From DASPJL01 sp035628645 (GTDB lineage: Bacteria; Bacteroidota; Bacteroidia; Cytophagales; Cyclobacteriaceae): a DNA stretch of 64,000 nt. Made by a program: the position numbers and the translations under genes. Location: the NCBI GenBank assembly GCA_035628645.1, contig DASPJL010000195.1:1-64000 (forward strand). Direction: 5' to 3'. Below are positions 32,852 through 40,874 of this stretch, piece after piece. How positions within the stretch are numbered: position 1 is the first letter of the stretch; every line of letters begins with the position of its first letter. The notes beneath the pieces are model-generated. The model was given only the letters and a program-made list of their open reading frames with translations. It had not been told where the DNA came from and made no database searches.

Positions 32852-33073
32852 ATGGGAAAACGACAAATCAGGTTTACAGGGGAAAAGCTTGTCTCACAAG
32901 AATTAATAAATAAAGAGGTCAATATGGTGATGGTAGACGGTGTAGTCCATCATGTGAAAATCCTTAAACTGCTACCAGAGCATCTATTCGTGGAGGATCT
33001 CCGCAAAAAGAAACATAAAATTCCCTTTAAAGATATTTATGAAATAATTTTGGACCTGGTCTCAGCTTATTAA
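32852..33073 (+). CDS. small basic protein, possibly Sm-like
   Basis: A 73-residue protein whose stop lies immediately before recN (recN begins 2 bases later). It opens MGKRQIRFTGEKLVSQELIN and continues with predicted short beta strands: VNMVMVDGVVHHVKILKLLP, HLFVEDL, then KIPFKDIYEIILDL. The pattern charged strand, D-G turn, strand, strand, then a final strand with I-P-F-K-D-I-x-E-I is reminiscent of the Sm1/Sm2 barrel of Hfq/LSm proteins. No family is recognised with certainty, and the Sm comparison is inference. ATG start; tight coupling to recN suggests co-expression. Confidence 0.6.
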   Translation: MGKRQIRFTGEKLVSQELINKEVNMVMVDGVVHHVKILKLLPEHLFVEDLRKKKHKIPFKDIYEIILDLVSAY

Positions 33074-33074
33074 T

Positions 33075-34730
33075 ATGCTATCAAAATTATTCATTAAAAA
33101 CTATGCTTTAATTAAGTCTCTCGAAATTTCATTATCGGAGGGATTAAATATTATTACTGGAGAAACCGGCGCGGGAAAATCAATTCTGTTGGGTGCATTA
33201 GGTTTGTTAATGGGAAACAGGGCAGACTCCAAGTCTCTTTATGATGAAAATGAAAAATGCATTGTCGAAGGAGAATTTGATATTTCTGGTTATGGTTTAA
33301 AAGAACTGTTTGAGGAAGAAAGCCTGGATTACGAGGCCAATTGTCTCATTAGAAGAGAAATAAGCATAGGCGGAAAATCAAGGGCATTTATTAACGATAC
33401 CCCCGTTAATTTGGATACACTCAAAACAATCTCGGCCAGGTTAATTGATATACATTCACAACACGATACGCTTCTTTTGGGCAGCGCCAATTATCAATTG
33501 GATATTATAGATATTTTATGTGGAAATGCGTCTTTAAAAAAGGATTTTTCAGAGGCCTATAAAACGTATAAAAAGTCGGAAGAAGTATATAAAAACATTA
33601 TACAGGAATCTGCAAGTTTTAAGAAAGAGTATGATTTTGATAAATTTCTCTTTGACGAACTGGAAAAGGCAAAATTGGAATCAGGAGAGCAGGATAGCCT
33701 GGAAACCGAACTAAATATTAATGAACATGCAGAAGAAGTAAAGATTAAACTTTCTGAAATTACTTTTTTGATGAATAGCGCTGATCAATCCGTATTATCT
33801 GGTTTATATAGCGTTTCAAACCTGATTAGTAGTCTTTCTAAATTTTCAGAAAAGTATAATAGCCTTAAAATCCGGATTGAAAGTGCGGTGATAGAATTAA
33901 AAGACATAAGCGGAGAAATTGAGTCAGAGGCGGAAACTATCCATTATGATCCTCAAAAAATAGAAAAAATAAAAGATAGATTAGGCTTAATTTATACCCT
34001 TCAAAAAAAACACAACGTAAAATCAGTTGACGAGCTTATTCAAATCGAGTCTGCTTTACAGTTGAAACTTGAGAAAATTCTAAACCTGGATGAGGAAATA
34101 GAAAGCGCCTTGAAAAAAAAGGAGGAAACTTATCAAAAGGCATTGGTCCTTGCGGAGAGTTTGTCCTCAAGCAGAAGAAATATTGTTAGGGAGATGGATG
34201 AAATGCTTATCGATCTTCTCCGATCTCTGGGTATGCCCAATGCTTCTCTTAAGGTAACTCATTCATCTTCCGCAATGAATTCAAGCGGGATAGATGAAAT
34301 GAGGATTCTTTTCAGTGCAAATAAAGGGTCAAATCCGCAGGAGCTGAAAAATGTAGCGTCGGGTGGGGAATTCTCGAGGCTGATGTTGGCGTTAAAATAT
34401 ATTATAGCAGACAAAATCGCGCTGCCCACCATAATCTTCGATGAAATAGATACGGGCGTTTCCGGGGAAATATCAATAAAGATGGGTAAAATGATGAAAG
34501 AAATGGCAAGGAATCATCAGGTTTTTGCTATTACACATTTACCACAAATTGCTTCGCAGGGAGCCTCGCAATACTTTGTGTATAAAGACGATTCTGCTGA
34601 CAGAACCATAAGTAACATCAGACAGCTCAATGAAGAAGAGCGAATAGTGGAGATTGCAAAAATGATCGGAGGAGAACAACCTTCAGCAATTGCGATTTCT
34701 AATGCAAAAGAATTACTTGGAGTGAATTAA
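33075..34730 (+). CDS. recN: DNA repair protein RecN
   Basis: A 551-residue SMC-like repair ATPase. The N-terminal half has MLSKLFIKNYALIKSLEISL and Walker A ITGETGAGKSILLGALGLL, then RREISIGGKSRAFINDTPV and LIDIHSQHDTLLL. A coiled-coil middle spans about 160-380. The C-terminal half has the signature VASGGEFSRLMLALKYI, Walker B IIFDEIDTGVSGEIS and ITHLPQIASQGASQYFVYK. It holds DNA ends together during double-strand break repair in other bacteria. No LexA-type operator is evident. It ends the bamD run. Confidence 0.95.
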   Translation: MLSKLFIKNYALIKSLEISLSEGLNIITGETGAGKSILLGALGLLMGNRADSKSLYDENEKCIVEGEFDISGYGLKELFEEESLDYEANCLIRREISIGGKSRAFINDTPVNLDTLKTISARLIDIHSQHDTLLLGSANYQLDIIDILCGNASLKKDFSEAYKTYKKSEEVYKNIIQESASFKKEYDFDKFLFDELEKAKLESGEQDSLETELNINEHAEEVKIKLSEITFLMNSADQSVLSGLYSVSNLISSLSKFSEKYNSLKIRIESAVIELKDISGEIESEAETIHYDPQKIEKIKDRLGLIYTLQKKHNVKSVDELIQIESALQLKLEKILNLDEEIESALKKKEETYQKALVLAESLSSSRRNIVREMDEMLIDLLRSLGMPNASLKVTHSSSAMNSSGIDEMRILFSANKGSNPQELKNVASGGEFSRLMLALKYIIADKIALPTIIFDEIDTGVSGEISIKMGKMMKEMARNHQVFAITHLPQIASQGASQYFVYKDDSADRTISNIRQLNEEERIVEIAKMIGGEQPSAIAISNAKELLGVN

Positions 34731-34795
34731 AAATACGGAATTATTGAAAATCCACTTATCTTGGTGGAAATTTTTACAGAATAAAATAATATCAT

Positions 34796-35617
34796 ATGGC
34801 CTATAATTTATTGAAAGGAAAAAGGGGCATTATATCAGGAGCCCTGGATGAAAATTCTATTGCATGGAAAGTAGCGCTTAAAGCAAAGGAAGAAGGCGCT
34901 ATATTTACTTTGACAAACGCTCCGATTGCAATGAGAATGGGAGAAATCAAGAAATTATCTGCGGAATGCAATGCGGAAATAATTCCTGCTGACGCAACGC
35001 TTATTGAAGATATAGAAAATCTTTTTAGTAAATCGGTAGAAGTATTAGGAGGAAAAATCGATTTTGTTCTTCACTCCATCGGCATGAGTCCTAATGTTAG
35101 AAAAGGCAGGTCTTACGGCGATTTAAACTATGAGTTCTTTTTAAAATCACTTGATATCTCGGCGCTTTCTTTTCACAAAATGATGCAGGTCGCCGAGAAG
35201 CAGGATGCAATGAACGAGTGGGGATCTATTGTCGCTTTGACTTATATAGCTGCTCAGCGAACTTTTCCTGATTATTCTGATATGGCCCAGGCAAAAGCAA
35301 CCCTTGAATCTATTGCAAGAAGCTATGGTTACAGGTTTGGTAAAATGAAGAAGGTAAGGGTAAATACAATTTCCCAATCTCCGACGAAAACTACTGCAGG
35401 TTCTGGAATCAGCGGTTTTGATGCATTCTTTGATTTTGCTGATAAATTGTCTCCATTAGGAAACGCAAGTGCAGAATCATGTGCTGATTACTGCATATCT
35501 CTCTTCTCGGATTTTACTAGACAAGTTACCATGCAAAACCTTTACCACGACGGAGGTTTTTCTTCTACAGGAATAAGTGAAGAGCTTATAAATTCTTTGC
35601 AGAAAGCTAATGGTTAA
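34796..35617 (+). CDS. fabI: enoyl-[acyl-carrier-protein] reductase (NADH), FabI type
   Basis: A 273-residue short-chain dehydrogenase-type enzyme for the last reductive step of fatty acid elongation. It starts MAYNLLKGKRGIISGALDEN, with the FabI-type nucleotide loop. FVLHSIGMSP follows, and the catalytic pair is in VALTYIAAQRTFPDYSDMAQ-A-K (Tyr-x6-Lys, as in E. coli FabI). It is monocistronic, 65 bases after recN, with an ATG start. It faces the aminotransferase gene tail to tail across a repeat-bearing gap. FabI is the usual target of triclosan-like inhibitors. Confidence 0.93.
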   Translation: MAYNLLKGKRGIISGALDENSIAWKVALKAKEEGAIFTLTNAPIAMRMGEIKKLSAECNAEIIPADATLIEDIENLFSKSVEVLGGKIDFVLHSIGMSPNVRKGRSYGDLNYEFFLKSLDISALSFHKMMQVAEKQDAMNEWGSIVALTYIAAQRTFPDYSDMAQAKATLESIARSYGYRFGKMKKVRVNTISQSPTKTTAGSGISGFDAFFDFADKLSPLGNASAESCADYCISLFSDFTRQVTMQNLYHDGGFSSTGISEELINSLQKANG

Positions 35618-35680
35618 GAGTTGCCCAGTGCACTACTCTTTTAAATCTTGCTTTTTGGCAAATAAAATTAAATAAAAAGT

Positions 35681-35760
35681 TTAACCACAGAGAGAAATGC
35701 GGAGATAGCAAAAGCTAAGCCTCCGTGTTCCTCTTGTATTAGCCAAATCTCTGTGGTAAA
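35681..35760. repeat. ACCACAGAGA / TCTCTGTGGT inverted repeat between convergent genes
   Basis: TTAACCACAGAGA at 35681-35693 faces TCTCTGTGGT at 35748-35757; the inner 10 bases match perfectly. Between them are GCGGAGATAGC and CTCCGTGTTCC, further near-inverted words. It lies midway between fabI and the convergent aminotransferase gene. It belongs to the widespread CCACAGAG type of intergenic repeat whose role is not known to me. Confidence 0.6.
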
Positions 35761-35815
35761 AAATACTGCCCAAACCATTTGACGCTACATAATTTTAGGA
35801 ATTCATCCATCCTAT

Positions 35816-36943
35816 CTAATGGGAAAATTTATCCCTTATTACATCAATCACTCTATCCAATTCATTCATTTTAAGGTTTGAGCCAGAAGGCAGGGCAAGT
35901 CCTGTTTTGAATAATTTTTCTGAAAACCCTGAACCATAAAAAGGAGCGCTTTGATAAATAGGCTGGAGGTGTAGCGGCTTCCAAAGGTACCTTGATTCAA
36001 TATTTTGTTTCTCAAGGCTTTCTTTTATTTCTGTTGGAGTGGTCGGAGCATTGGGCGTTAAAGCGATACAGGTTAACCACCGGTTCGAAACCGAATCATC
36101 AGTTTCAGGAATAAAAGAAATGGCAGGAATATCATGAAGGGCCTCACGATAGTATTCAAATACTTGTCTTCGTTGTTTTATCCTTTCATACACAATCTTC
36201 ATTTGTCCTAATCCGATCCCCGCAAGTATATTGCTCATTCTGTAATTGTAGCCAATGTCAGAATGCGTAAAGTGTTCCGTTTCATTCCTTGCCTGGTTAG
36301 ATAAGTAAGTTGCCTTTGCAGCCAGGTCTTTATTATTTGTAACCAACGCACCTCCGCTTGAGGTCGTAATTATTTTATTTCCATTGAAAGAATAAACTCC
36401 AATCGTCCCAAAAGAACCTAACATCTTTTTTTGATAAGTACTTCCAAATGCCTGTGCTGCATCCTCTACCACGGGTATTTGATGCTTTTTTGCTATAGAC
36501 AAAATTTCAGTTATTCTTGCTGCATTTCCATAAGAATGGACTACAATTATTGCTTTGGGCTTTACACCATTTTTAACCTTGTCTTCTATGGCCTCCTCTA
36601 ATAAATCAGGATCCATATTCCAGGATTGTTGATCACTATCAACAAATACCGGCCTGGCTTTCAAATAAAGTATAGGATTTGCCGAAGCTATAAATGTAAA
36701 AGATGAGCAGATCACCTCGTCGCCAGGTTTTATGTTTAGGAGAATTAATGCGAGATGAAGGGCTGAAGTACCTGAATTTACAGCTACTGCGTGTTCTACC
36801 TGAGTAAAATTAGATATTGAATCTTCAAAAAGTTTTATGTTCGGCCCCGCAGGGGCAATCCAGTTTTTTTCAAACGCCTCCTTTATGTACAAAATTTCAT
36901 TATGCCCCATGTGGGGTGGGGATAGCCAAATCCTTTCCTTCAT
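35816..36943 (-). CDS. DegT/DnrJ/EryC1 aminotransferase (PglE-like)
   Basis: A 375-residue PLP enzyme of the sugar aminotransferase family. It has LSPPHMGHNEILYIKEAFEK and NWIAPAGPNIKLFEDSI, close to the UDP-4-keto-sugar aminotransferase PglE. The PLP core is VEDAAQAFGSTYQ and the lysine is in FNGNKIITTSSGG. It probably makes an amino sugar for a surface glycan. The next gene upstream on the same strand is a PglC-like phosphosugar transferase, 30 bases away, so the two likely act in one pathway. The dehydratase and acetyltransferase of the bacillosamine route are not in the window. Confidence 0.9.
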   Translation of the reverse strand: MKERIWLSPPHMGHNEILYIKEAFEKNWIAPAGPNIKLFEDSISNFTQVEHAVAVNSGTSALHLALILLNIKPGDEVICSSFTFIASANPILYLKARPVFVDSDQQSWNMDPDLLEEAIEDKVKNGVKPKAIIVVHSYGNAARITEILSIAKKHQIPVVEDAAQAFGSTYQKKMLGSFGTIGVYSFNGNKIITTSSGGALVTNNKDLAAKATYLSNQARNETEHFTHSDIGYNYRMSNILAGIGLGQMKIVYERIKQRRQVFEYYREALHDIPAISFIPETDDSVSNRWLTCIALTPNAPTTPTEIKESLEKQNIESRYLWKPLHLQPIYQSAPFYGSGFSEKLFKTGLALPSGSNLKMNELDRVIDVIRDKFSH

Positions 36944-36973
36944 TAGTTTTTACCTTTTATTGCCATTTAGCTG

Positions 36974-37582
36974 TTATTTAACACGATTTTCTAACACACC
37001 TGTAAATTTTTGCGGAATGAAATTTCCGGTATCAAATCCACGTAATGTTAAAATTCTGAATAAAGTAATTATTAAAATTTTAATATCAAATCCTAAACTT
37101 AATTTCCTTGTATATTCCAGGTCAAAATTTAATTTTTTATTCCAGGGAATATTATTTCCGCCGTTTATCTGTGCCCACCCTGTAATTCCAGGCTTTACCA
37201 AGTGTCTTTTCTTTTGAACTTCATTATATAACGTCAGGTATTCAGTTAAAAAAGGCCGCGGCCCTACAAGGCTCATAGAGCCTAACAAGACATTAAAAAG
37301 CTGAGGTAATTCGTCTAAATTTGTTTTTCTTAAAAACTTTCCTGCTGCTGTTATTCTTTTTTCTTCAGAAATCTGACCTCCTTCAGGACTATCTTTCATC
37401 GTTTTAAATTTAAAAACAGTAAAGAGTTTTCCATTAAGCCCCGGCCTTTTTTGAAAGAAGAAAACTTTTTTCTGAGTGATAAAAAGAAATATAGCAATGG
37501 ATAAAAAAACAGGCAGTGTAAAAGCAATTAAAGGAATGCTTAGACTCAAATCCATGATTCTTTTTAAAAATTGGCTATACAT
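36974..37582 (-). CDS. phosphoglycosyl transferase (PglC/WcaJ-type sugar transferase)
   Basis: A 202-residue monotopic phosphoglycosyl transferase that moves a sugar phosphate onto undecaprenyl phosphate, starting glycan assembly at the inner membrane. The re-entrant hydrophobic helix is at about 11-34. It is followed by FFFQKRPGLNGKLFTVFKFK, the catalytic D-E pair in RKTNLDELPQLFNVLLG, SLVGPRPFLTEYL and PGITGWAQINGGN. The short form without N-terminal helices matches PglC. It is followed by the PglE-like gene. It is divergent from ispE with 61 bases between. Confidence 0.92.
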   Translation of the reverse strand: MYSQFLKRIMDLSLSIPLIAFTLPVFLSIAIFLFITQKKVFFFQKRPGLNGKLFTVFKFKTMKDSPEGGQISEEKRITAAGKFLRKTNLDELPQLFNVLLGSMSLVGPRPFLTEYLTLYNEVQKKRHLVKPGITGWAQINGGNNIPWNKKLNFDLEYTRKLSLGFDIKILIITLFRILTLRGFDTGNFIPQKFTGVLENRVK

Positions 37583-37643
37583 TGACCTATTACACGCACA
37601 AATACCTACAAAATATTATAATTGTAACTAAAATTAAGCGGTT

Positions 37644-38450
37644 TTGATTTCCTTTCCTAATGCAAAAATTAATTTGGGTTTAAACATTATCTCCAAAAGG
37701 GACGATGGGTTTCATAATTTAGAATCTTTATTTCTACCAATTCCTTGGCGTGATATCCTGGAAATCATTCCCTCTCCTACTACAGGCTTTTCATCTTCGG
37801 GGATAGCTATTCCAGGAAACACTAGCGAAAATCTTTGTATTAAGGCATATGATTTACTTAAGGCCGAATACAATCTTCCGGCGATACAAATTCATTTAAA
37901 TAAAATAATCCCTATTGGTGCAGGTTTGGGAGGAGGTTCAGCTGATGCAGCTTTTATGTTAAAAAGTCTTAATGTTCAGTTTGAATTAGATTTATCTGAC
38001 AAGGAGTTATTGGGTTTCGCAAGAAAATTGGGCAGCGATTGTGCATTTTTTATTTTTAATAAACCGGTAATGGCTTATGAAAAGGGGGATGTTTTTGAAG
38101 AAACAGATCTTTCTCTGAAAGGAAAATATATTATTGTAATTCATCCAGGGATACACGTGAGTACGGCAGAGGCTTATGCCGGCGTAACCCCTGGAAAAAC
38201 TGATAGGAATATTAAAGAAATTTTGGCTTCTCCTATTCGACGTTGGAAGGAACATTTAAAGAATGATTTTGAGTATTCAATTTTTAAGAAATATCCTGAA
38301 ATTGAATTTATAAAAAACAAGCTTTATGAAGAGAATGCACTTTATGCCAGCATGAGTGGATCAGGGTCGGCAGTTTATGGAATCTTTAATAAAGAGGTAG
38401 AGATATCCGCTCATTTTCCCAACTATACTGTTTGGCAGGGTTGGTTGTAG
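37644..38450 (+). CDS. ispE: 4-diphosphocytidyl-2-C-methyl-D-erythritol kinase
   Basis: A 268-residue GHMP kinase of the non-mevalonate isoprenoid pathway. It starts at a TTG (37644), the only start that keeps ISFPNAKINLGLNIISKRDD, the conserved N-terminal substrate region. The ATP-binding glycine loop is PIGAGLGGGSADAAFMLKSL and the third motif is MSGSGSAVYGIF. It is of normal length. It converges on rsmG with only 6 bases between, leaving no room for a terminator in the gap. Confident assignment. Confidence 0.94.
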   Translation: MISFPNAKINLGLNIISKRDDGFHNLESLFLPIPWRDILEIIPSPTTGFSSSGIAIPGNTSENLCIKAYDLLKAEYNLPAIQIHLNKIIPIGAGLGGGSADAAFMLKSLNVQFELDLSDKELLGFARKLGSDCAFFIFNKPVMAYEKGDVFEETDLSLKGKYIIVIHPGIHVSTAEAYAGVTPGKTDRNIKEILASPIRRWKEHLKNDFEYSIFKKYPEIEFIKNKLYEENALYASMSGSGSAVYGIFNKEVEISAHFPNYTVWQGWL

Positions 38451-38456
38451 GTGGCT

Positions 38457-39074
38457 TTAAAAAGGAACATAAACTACCTTTTTCGTCTCGAAAAAGTCTT
38501 CTTCAAAATAATTGCTGAGATCAAAGACTTCTTTTTTTGCCCTTAATTCGGAAAGTTCTTCTTCCAGGTTGCCTCCTTTTAAGTACAGAATCCCAGTTTC
38601 TTGTCCGGGTCCTGATTTTAATATTTTAGTATTTATCCAATTATAAAATGGCATTAGTTTAGTAACTGCCCTGCTTATAACAAAATCAAATTTTTCTGAT
38701 ACTTCTTCCGCTCTTATTTGTCGGGCATTGACATTGGATAGTTTAAGGGCACGAGTTACTTCCTGCACCACTTTGATCTTTTTTCCAATAGAATCTATAA
38801 GCAGGAATTCTGATTGCGGAAACAAAATTGCCAGGGGAATTCCGGGAAATCCTCCTCCTGTACCTACATCTAAAACTTTTGTGGCATTTGAAAATTGCTT
38901 CACCTTTGCAATGCCCAAAGAATGAAGGACATGGCGCTCATAAAAGTGCTCCATGTCCTTTCTTGAAATAACGTTAATTTTTGAATTCCAGTCTTTATAA
39001 AGATCGCCCAAAGCATTAAATTGGGTAATCTGAGTTGAAGAAAGATCTGGAAAATATTTTAGAATGATGTCCAA
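38457..39074 (-). CDS. rsmG: 16S rRNA (guanine-527-N7) methyltransferase
   Basis: A 205-residue SAM-dependent RNA methylase. NVISRKDMEHFYERHVLHSL is the family signature near residues 34-53. The SAM-binding loop VLDVGTGGGFPGIPLA is at 67-82, and FVISRAVTKLMPFYNW is the later conserved block. It methylates G527 in the small-subunit rRNA; loss gives low streptomycin resistance in other species. It lies 3 bases after the sigma factor gene on the same strand, so the two are co-transcribed with the upstream glycosyltransferase. Confidence 0.95.
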   Translation of the reverse strand: MDIILKYFPDLSSTQITQFNALGDLYKDWNSKINVISRKDMEHFYERHVLHSLGIAKVKQFSNATKVLDVGTGGGFPGIPLAILFPQSEFLLIDSIGKKIKVVQEVTRALKLSNVNARQIRAEEVSEKFDFVISRAVTKLMPFYNWINTKILKSGPGQETGILYLKGGNLEEELSELRAKKEVFDLSNYFEEDFFETKKVVYVPF

Positions 39075-39077
39075 TCT

Positions 39078-39686
39078 TTAAATAGAATCTTTTCTTGTTT
39101 TTACAAGGTCATACAGAAGTTCGCGTGCCCTGTGAAGTTGGGCTTTTACTGTTCCAAGCGGGGCATTCAGTTCTTTTGCGATTTCTTCATAAGACAGTTC
39201 ATTAAAATACCTGAGCTTAACAAGTGTTTGATATTTGGGAGGAAGTTTTGTTACGAACATCCTTATGATATCAATTTTCTCTGATTTGATCGTAATTTCC
39301 TGAGGGTTAAGATTTACATCTTCTACATCTATATTTACCGACTCTCCATTCTCATCCTTAAAGGAGGTATTCAAGCTCATGGTTTCAAGCTTTTTCTTTC
39401 GGATAAAGTCGATACAATTATTTGTTGCAATTCTGAAAAGCCAAGTACTGAAGGTAAAGTCCTTTTTAAATCTGTAGAGACTTTTAAAGGCTTTGGCAAA
39501 GGCTTCAATGGTCAAGTCTTCCGCATCATCCACATTCCTTACCATTTTTAGAATCAAGTGATACACCGGCTTTTTATAACGCTTCATTAGTTCAGCATAA
39601 GCCTTTTGATCCCCTTGTTCATTAGCCAGGTCAATAAGTTTAAAATCAGCCAGCGCTTTGTCTGAAAATTGTTTTTCTATTTCCAT
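39078..39686 (-). CDS. ECF-type RNA polymerase sigma factor
   Basis: A 202-residue sigma-70 family factor with regions 2 and 4 only. Region 2 includes VDDAEDLTIEAFAKAFKSLY and FSTWLFRIATNNCIDFIRKK; region 4 includes FNELSYEEIAKELNAPLGTV. A 30-residue N-terminal lead precedes region 2. No anti-sigma gene is adjacent; this form is common in Bacteroidota as a house-keeping-like ECF factor near rsmG. It overlaps the glycosyltransferase gene by 10 bases and is followed after 3 bases by rsmG, so it sits in an operon. Confidence 0.9.
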   Translation of the reverse strand: MEIEKQFSDKALADFKLIDLANEQGDQKAYAELMKRYKKPVYHLILKMVRNVDDAEDLTIEAFAKAFKSLYRFKKDFTFSTWLFRIATNNCIDFIRKKKLETMSLNTSFKDENGESVNIDVEDVNLNPQEITIKSEKIDIIRMFVTKLPPKYQTLVKLRYFNELSYEEIAKELNAPLGTVKAQLHRARELLYDLVKTRKDSI

Positions 39687-40807
39687 CTATTCTTTTTTGA
39701 AAAAAGAGCTGAAGCTCCAATGGTTACAAAGTAAAAACTGTAAATAAAATCTAAGAATGGTAATAATCCTAAAGGCAACTTTTCGTCTAATTTTTTAAGA
39801 ATAATTAGATAAACTATAACCATCACCAACGCTTTAGCAAAAAAGAGGCCAAGGGTGATGATTTTATAAGGCGTCAGTATAATTGCTAATATAAAAAATA
39901 TCCAAAAGAATATTTGTAAAAAAGCCAATAAGCCTAAAATAAATTTGAACTTAAATTTATATCGTTTGCCAACCGATAAGTGTCTCTTTTTCTGAGTATA
40001 CCATTCCTTCCACGTTGTCTTCGGAAGTGAATAGACTTTCGCATCTGGGTTTATAACAATAGTTACATTTTTTTTGTTTGCATTTTCATTAACAAATAAA
40101 TCATCGTCTCCACCCATAACCCTGATATGATTGTTAAAACCTTTGTTTTTTAGGAATAGCGAACGTTTGTAAGCAAGATTTCTCCCTACACCCATATAAG
40201 GTAAACCCACTAAAGCCAAAGACAAATATTGAATGGCGCTATAAATTGTCTCAAACCGGATGAAAAGATTTAGTAATCCTCTTTTTCGGATATATGGACT
40301 AAAGCCCAAAACGATTTCTTTTCCTTCTTGGAATCCTTTCTGCATTTCTTCAAGCCAAAGAGGACTATTAGGTCTGCAGTCTGCGTCAGTAAAGAGAATA
40401 TTGTCATATTTTGCCGCTTTGATGCCTAAGGTTAAAGCATATTTTTTCCCATTAACACCGGAAGGCAAACTGTCAACTTTTACAATTCTTACCTTCGAAT
40501 TTTGTTTTGTTTCAGTGAGAAGAAAATCATAAGTATCATCGTTAGATCTATCCTCCACAACAATAATTTCATATTGAGAATATTGTTGACTGGTAAGAAT
40601 TGGAATTAATTCTTTTAGATTTTCAAGTTCGTCATGGGCAGAAATAACGATTGAAATCGGAAGTGGGTCATGAGAAGATTTATCATTTTGATAATACCCT
40701 AATCTCAAAAAGATAAAAAGCCATATAATTAATTGAATTACAACAATGCTTGCAAAAGCGATGAAAATAAAGGAAGTTATCAAGGAATAGCGTTTATTAA
40801 AGTGCAC
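39677..40807 (-). CDS. family 2 glycosyltransferase, membrane-bound
   Basis: A 376-residue enzyme. A membrane helix at about 10-35, then a GT-A domain with ISIVISAHDELENLKELIPI, VVEDRSNDDTYDFL, the DxD-like LFTDADCRPNSPLW and MGGDDDLFVNENA, then the QKKRHLSVGKRYKF motif and three C-terminal helices. It resembles processive or lipid-linked GT2 enzymes, but the acceptor is unknown. The frame opens with GTG at 40807, yet the -7 box TATATTTG at 40807-40814 overlaps that codon, so a TTG at 40783 may be the real start. It overlaps the sigma factor gene. Confidence 0.88.
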   Translation of the reverse strand: MHFNKRYSLITSFIFIAFASIVVIQLIIWLFIFLRLGYYQNDKSSHDPLPISIVISAHDELENLKELIPILTSQQYSQYEIIVVEDRSNDDTYDFLLTETKQNSKVRIVKVDSLPSGVNGKKYALTLGIKAAKYDNILFTDADCRPNSPLWLEEMQKGFQEGKEIVLGFSPYIRKRGLLNLFIRFETIYSAIQYLSLALVGLPYMGVGRNLAYKRSLFLKNKGFNNHIRVMGGDDDLFVNENANKKNVTIVINPDAKVYSLPKTTWKEWYTQKKRHLSVGKRYKFKFKFILGLLAFLQIFFWIFFILAIILTPYKIITLGLFFAKALVMVIVYLIILKKLDEKLPLGLLPFLDFIYSFYFVTIGASALFSKKNRWK

Positions 40808-40814
40808 AAATATA
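40807..40814 (-). promoter_or_regulatory. -7 box overlapping the annotated GT2 start
   Basis: On the minus strand TATATTTG fits TAnnTTTG; its last base is the first base of the GTG at 40807. If used, transcription starts inside the predicted reading frame and a later start codon is needed. Confidence 0.4.
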
Positions 40815-40851
40815 TATCTCTTTTAAAAAGATAAAAATGCTCTAATAACTA

Positions 40852-40859
40852 TAATTTTG
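40852..40859 (+). promoter_or_regulatory. -7 box for tgt
   Basis: TAATTTTG matches TAnnTTTG and lies 15 bases before the tgt ATG. It is back to back with the GT2 box; no clear -33 box is seen. Confidence 0.4.
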
Positions 40860-40874
40860 TAAAAATCGATTTTA

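Noticed and set aside
36070..36100. GGTTCGAAACCGAATC, similar to a tRNA T-arm
   Set aside because: It lies within the coding sequence of the aminotransferase and has no acceptor, D or anticodon arms around it.
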